In this document: positions 6,393 through 6,614 of the stretch, piece by piece | Position numbering within the stretch: position 1 is the first letter of the stretch | Layout: each line of letters opens with the position of its first letter | Translations under genes and position numbers: made by a program | Assembly: GCA_902805995.1 (NCBI GenBank) | Contig: CADCUU010000126.1 | Span: 1-6,614 of the forward strand | Direction of reading: 5' to 3' | Source of the DNA: an uncultured Rubellimicrobium sp. | GTDB taxonomy: Bacteria; Pseudomonadota; Alphaproteobacteria; Rhodobacterales; Rhodobacteraceae | DNA length: 6,614 bases | The notes under the pieces: generated by a model | Databases searched by the model: none | What the model was told of the DNA's origin: nothing | Seen by the model: only the letters and a program-made list of their open reading frames with translations

Positions 6393-6614
6393 GCAGAAGG
6401 ACAAGGAAGACGACCGCCCCCAACACGCCGAAGACGGTGCCTACGGGGATCTCGTAGGGATGCCGGATCACGCGCCCCAGCAGGTCGCAGGCCAGGACGA
6501 ACAGGGCGCCCAGGAGCGCCACCCCGGGCAGCGTCGCGCGCAGGTTGTCCCCCATGAGGCGGCTCGCGACATTCGGCACCACGATGCCCACGAAGGGGAT
6601 CATGCCAACCGTCA
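6367..6614 (-). CDS. FecCD family permease, C-terminal part (first permease, cut by window edge)
   Basis: About 81 C-terminal residues of a first siderophore permease; the start lies beyond the right edge. Seen: TVGMIPFVGIVVPNVASRL, the conserved FecCD segment facing the ATPase, then MGDNLR, a hydrophobic segment (VALLGALFVLACDLLGRVI), and PYEIPVGTVFGVLGAVVFLVLL, the family's characteristic final transmembrane segment, with a short tail. The methionine at 6603 is internal to this conserved block and is not the start. The TAA stop lies inside the next permease gene (26-base overlap). It resembles CeuB/VctD/YclN-type partners and would pair with the complete permease downstream to form a heterodimeric channel. 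A substrate-binding protein gene is expected further upstream, outside the window. Confidence 0.92.
   Translation of the reverse strand, partial: TVGMIPFVGIVVPNVASRLMGDNLRATLPGVALLGALFVLACDLLGRVIRHPYEIPVGTVFGVLGAVVFLVLLHGRPARAG

Noticed and set aside
5541..6557. A long plus-strand open frame (338 codons) antisense to the permease genes.
   Set aside because: Rich in Glu, Arg, Gln and Ala as expected from the complement of a hydrophobic membrane protein gene; no motifs or ribosome binding site.

Overview
The window is GC-rich bacterial DNA with strongly GC-biased third codon positions. The gene content and protein style suggest an alphaproteobacterium, most likely of the Rhodobacteraceae type. 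That placement is an inference from composition and protein resemblance; no marker gene is present. All six supported protein genes, plus the partial gene at the right edge, lie on the minus strand, so transcription runs from right to left.

Right third (4678-6614): the distal end of an iron-siderophore ABC importer operon. It holds the C-terminal end of a first FecCD-type permease (cut by the window edge), a complete second FecCD-type permease and a complete FepC-type ATPase. The genes overlap (the ATPase starts in an ATGA overlap with the permease stop), as expected for a translationally coupled operon. The substrate-binding protein and the iron-regulated promoter would lie beyond the right edge.

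Middle (2176-4554): a small DoxX-family membrane protein, then a single-chain ABC exporter half-transporter (membrane domain fused to ATPase) with a GTG start. They follow the importer on the same strand after gaps of 123 and 81 bases. They could be a continuation of the transcript or separate units; no clear promoter or strong terminator separates them. An 11-18 bp scale hairpin sits in the second gap.

Left (126-1983): a very acidic 84-residue protein of unknown function with a strong Shine-Dalgarno sequence. Its 5' leader carries a 16-bp inverted repeat and a second GC-rich hairpin. After a 463-base stretch without a convincing gene comes a class V (alanine/serine-glyoxylate type) PLP-dependent aminotransferase. 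The last 125 bases on the left hold no supported gene.

No RNA gene, CRISPR array, insertion sequence or phage feature is visible. The window reads as ordinary chromosomal metabolism and transport. The best candidates for a second look are the inverted repeats around the small acidic gene and the possible remnant coding signal in 1266-1728. I see no evidence here for a new multi-gene system.
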